Shown here piece after piece: positions 13,565-14,421 of a DNA stretch of 14,421 nt (position 1 is its first letter; every line of letters starts with the position of its first letter). The stretch is from Lachnospiraceae bacterium (lineage in GTDB: Bacteria > Bacillota > Clostridia > Lachnospirales > Lachnospiraceae), in NCBI GenBank assembly GCA_900754855.1, contig CAAEEI010000108.1, positions 1 to 14,421 of the forward strand, read 5' to 3'. The notes beneath the pieces are model-generated. The model saw only the letters and a list, made by a program, of their open reading frames with translations. It made no database searches and was not told where the DNA came from. The position numbers and the translations under genes were made by a program.

Positions 13565-14421
13565 ATGATACAGGAATTCTGTCAAAAATTAAAAAATCAG
13601 TTACAAAAAGGGACCGTTTTGGAACAAGAACCCATGAGCAGGCACACCAGTTTCAAAATCGGAGGGCCGGCGGATATTTTCGTGCAGCCGGCATCCGCCG
13701 AGGAAATGGCGCAGGCTCTGCGTCTGGCTCGTGAAGAACAGGTTCCGTTTTTTGTCATGGGAAATGGAAGTAATTTACTCGTATCAGATGAAGGATTCCG
13801 TGGAATGATTCTTCATACCGGTGGGTTGAAGGAGATTTCTGTGGAAAGGGACGTTATTTATGCTGAGGCGGGAGCAACGCTTCGCCGTGTTGCAAAAGAA
13901 GCCTGGGAACACGGATTGACCGGCCTGGAATTTGCCGCAGGTATTCCGGGTTCTCTGGGCGGCGCCGTATGCATGAATGCAGGAGCCTATGGCGGAGAGA
14001 TGAAGGATGTTCTTCTGGATGTCCGGGTGATGACCAGGGAAGGAGAGATTGTACTCCTCTCGGCAAAAGATCTCGATTTATCTTACCGTCACAGTGTGCT
14101 TCAGGAAAAAGAATATATCGTTTTGTCTGCCCGTCTTCACCTCACAAGGGGGGATAAAGAACAGATTAAAGATAGGATGGATGAGCTGGCGCAGGCAAGA
14201 AAAGAGAAGCAGCCGCTGGAATATCCAAGCGCCGGAAGTACGTTCAAAAGACCGGAGGGCTATTTTGCCGGCAAGCTGATTCAGGATGCCGGATTAAAGG
14301 GGTATACCGTTGGCGGCGCACAGGTGTCCGAGAAGCATAGCGGATTTGTGATCAATCGTGGAAACGCCACCGCGGAGGAGGTACTGTTTCTGATCAGACA
14401 GGTACAAAAAAGAATAAAACA
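13565..14421 (+). CDS. murB: UDP-N-acetylenolpyruvoylglucosamine reductase, C-terminus cut by window end
   Basis: It reduces UDP-GlcNAc-enolpyruvate to UDP-MurNAc with NADPH and FAD, the second committed step of peptidoglycan synthesis, in the cytosol. 285 codons are visible; the family is about 300. Seen: RHTSFKIGGPAD (26-37), FAD loop GNGSNLLVSD (66-75), GLEFAAGIPGSLGGA (120-134), MNAGAYGGEM (137-146), YRHS (174-177) and GSTFKRP (224-230) with the proton-donor serine S225. This is the short type II MurB pattern. The final catalytic glutamate should lie just beyond the window. AGGAG (13555-13559) supports the start. In related genomes rapZ and whiA often follow, which is a prediction here. 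Confidence 0.96.
   Translation, partial: MIQEFCQKLKNQLQKGTVLEQEPMSRHTSFKIGGPADIFVQPASAEEMAQALRLAREEQVPFFVMGNGSNLLVSDEGFRGMILHTGGLKEISVERDVIYAEAGATLRRVAKEAWEHGLTGLEFAAGIPGSLGGAVCMNAGAYGGEMKDVLLDVRVMTREGEIVLLSAKDLDLSYRHSVLQEKEYIVLSARLHLTRGDKEQIKDRMDELAQARKEKQPLEYPSAGSTFKRPEGYFAGKLIQDAGLKGYTVGGAQVSEKHSGFVINRGNATAEEVLFLIRQVQKRIK

Noticed and set aside
13385..13585. 66-codon minus-strand frame between glk and murB
   Set aside because: It covers the murB promoter and leader and lacks a convincing ribosome binding site. No family resemblance was seen.

Overview
The window looks like chromosomal DNA from a Gram-positive Clostridia bacterium, most probably Lachnospiraceae. The basis is strong GGAGG-type ribosome binding sites, moderate GC with A-rich gene starts, an HPr kinase next to a ROK glucokinase, and a dnaE-pfkA linkage plus a uvrC-hprK-glk-murB order familiar from Firmicutes. 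No tRNA, rRNA, CRISPR array or phage gene was seen.

Layout. Positions 1-402 are the 3' part of a group II intron: the last codons of its HNH-type reverse transcriptase/maturase, the rest of domain IV, an intact 34-nt domain V, and a domain VI with a bulged branch-point A. The intron splits dnaE. The 3' exon (403-2232) resumes at the codon right after the expected third catalytic aspartate of DNA polymerase III alpha. pfkA (2318-3310) follows and ends in a strong terminator. A short structured intergenic region leads to a short-chain dehydrogenase that resembles BaiA (3603-4349). It converges on an iron-type alcohol dehydrogenase (4481-5587, minus) across a bidirectional terminator.

A divergent promoter region at 5588-5770 opens a probable operon rpe-mrp-ftsH (5771-9307). 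It covers the pentose phosphate pathway, Fe-S cluster handling and membrane proteolysis, and ends in a hairpin that overlaps the next promoter. The next probable operon is uvrC-hprK-glk (9533-13340): excision repair, the catabolite-repression sensor kinase and glucokinase, with hprK and glk overlapping by four bases. After a terminator, murB starts from its own promoter with a structured 5' leader and runs off the window at 14421 before its C-terminal catalytic glutamate.

Themes. PfkA, HprK and glucokinase set glycolytic flux and its sensing, so their proximity is coherent. The most unusual item is the intron in dnaE. Production of the replicative polymerase would depend on splicing, and domain IV also contains a promoter, a ribosome binding site and a 13-codon signal-peptide-like start that does not belong to a normal intron. 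The rest is mostly housekeeping sequence. I saw no convincing wholly new multi-gene system.
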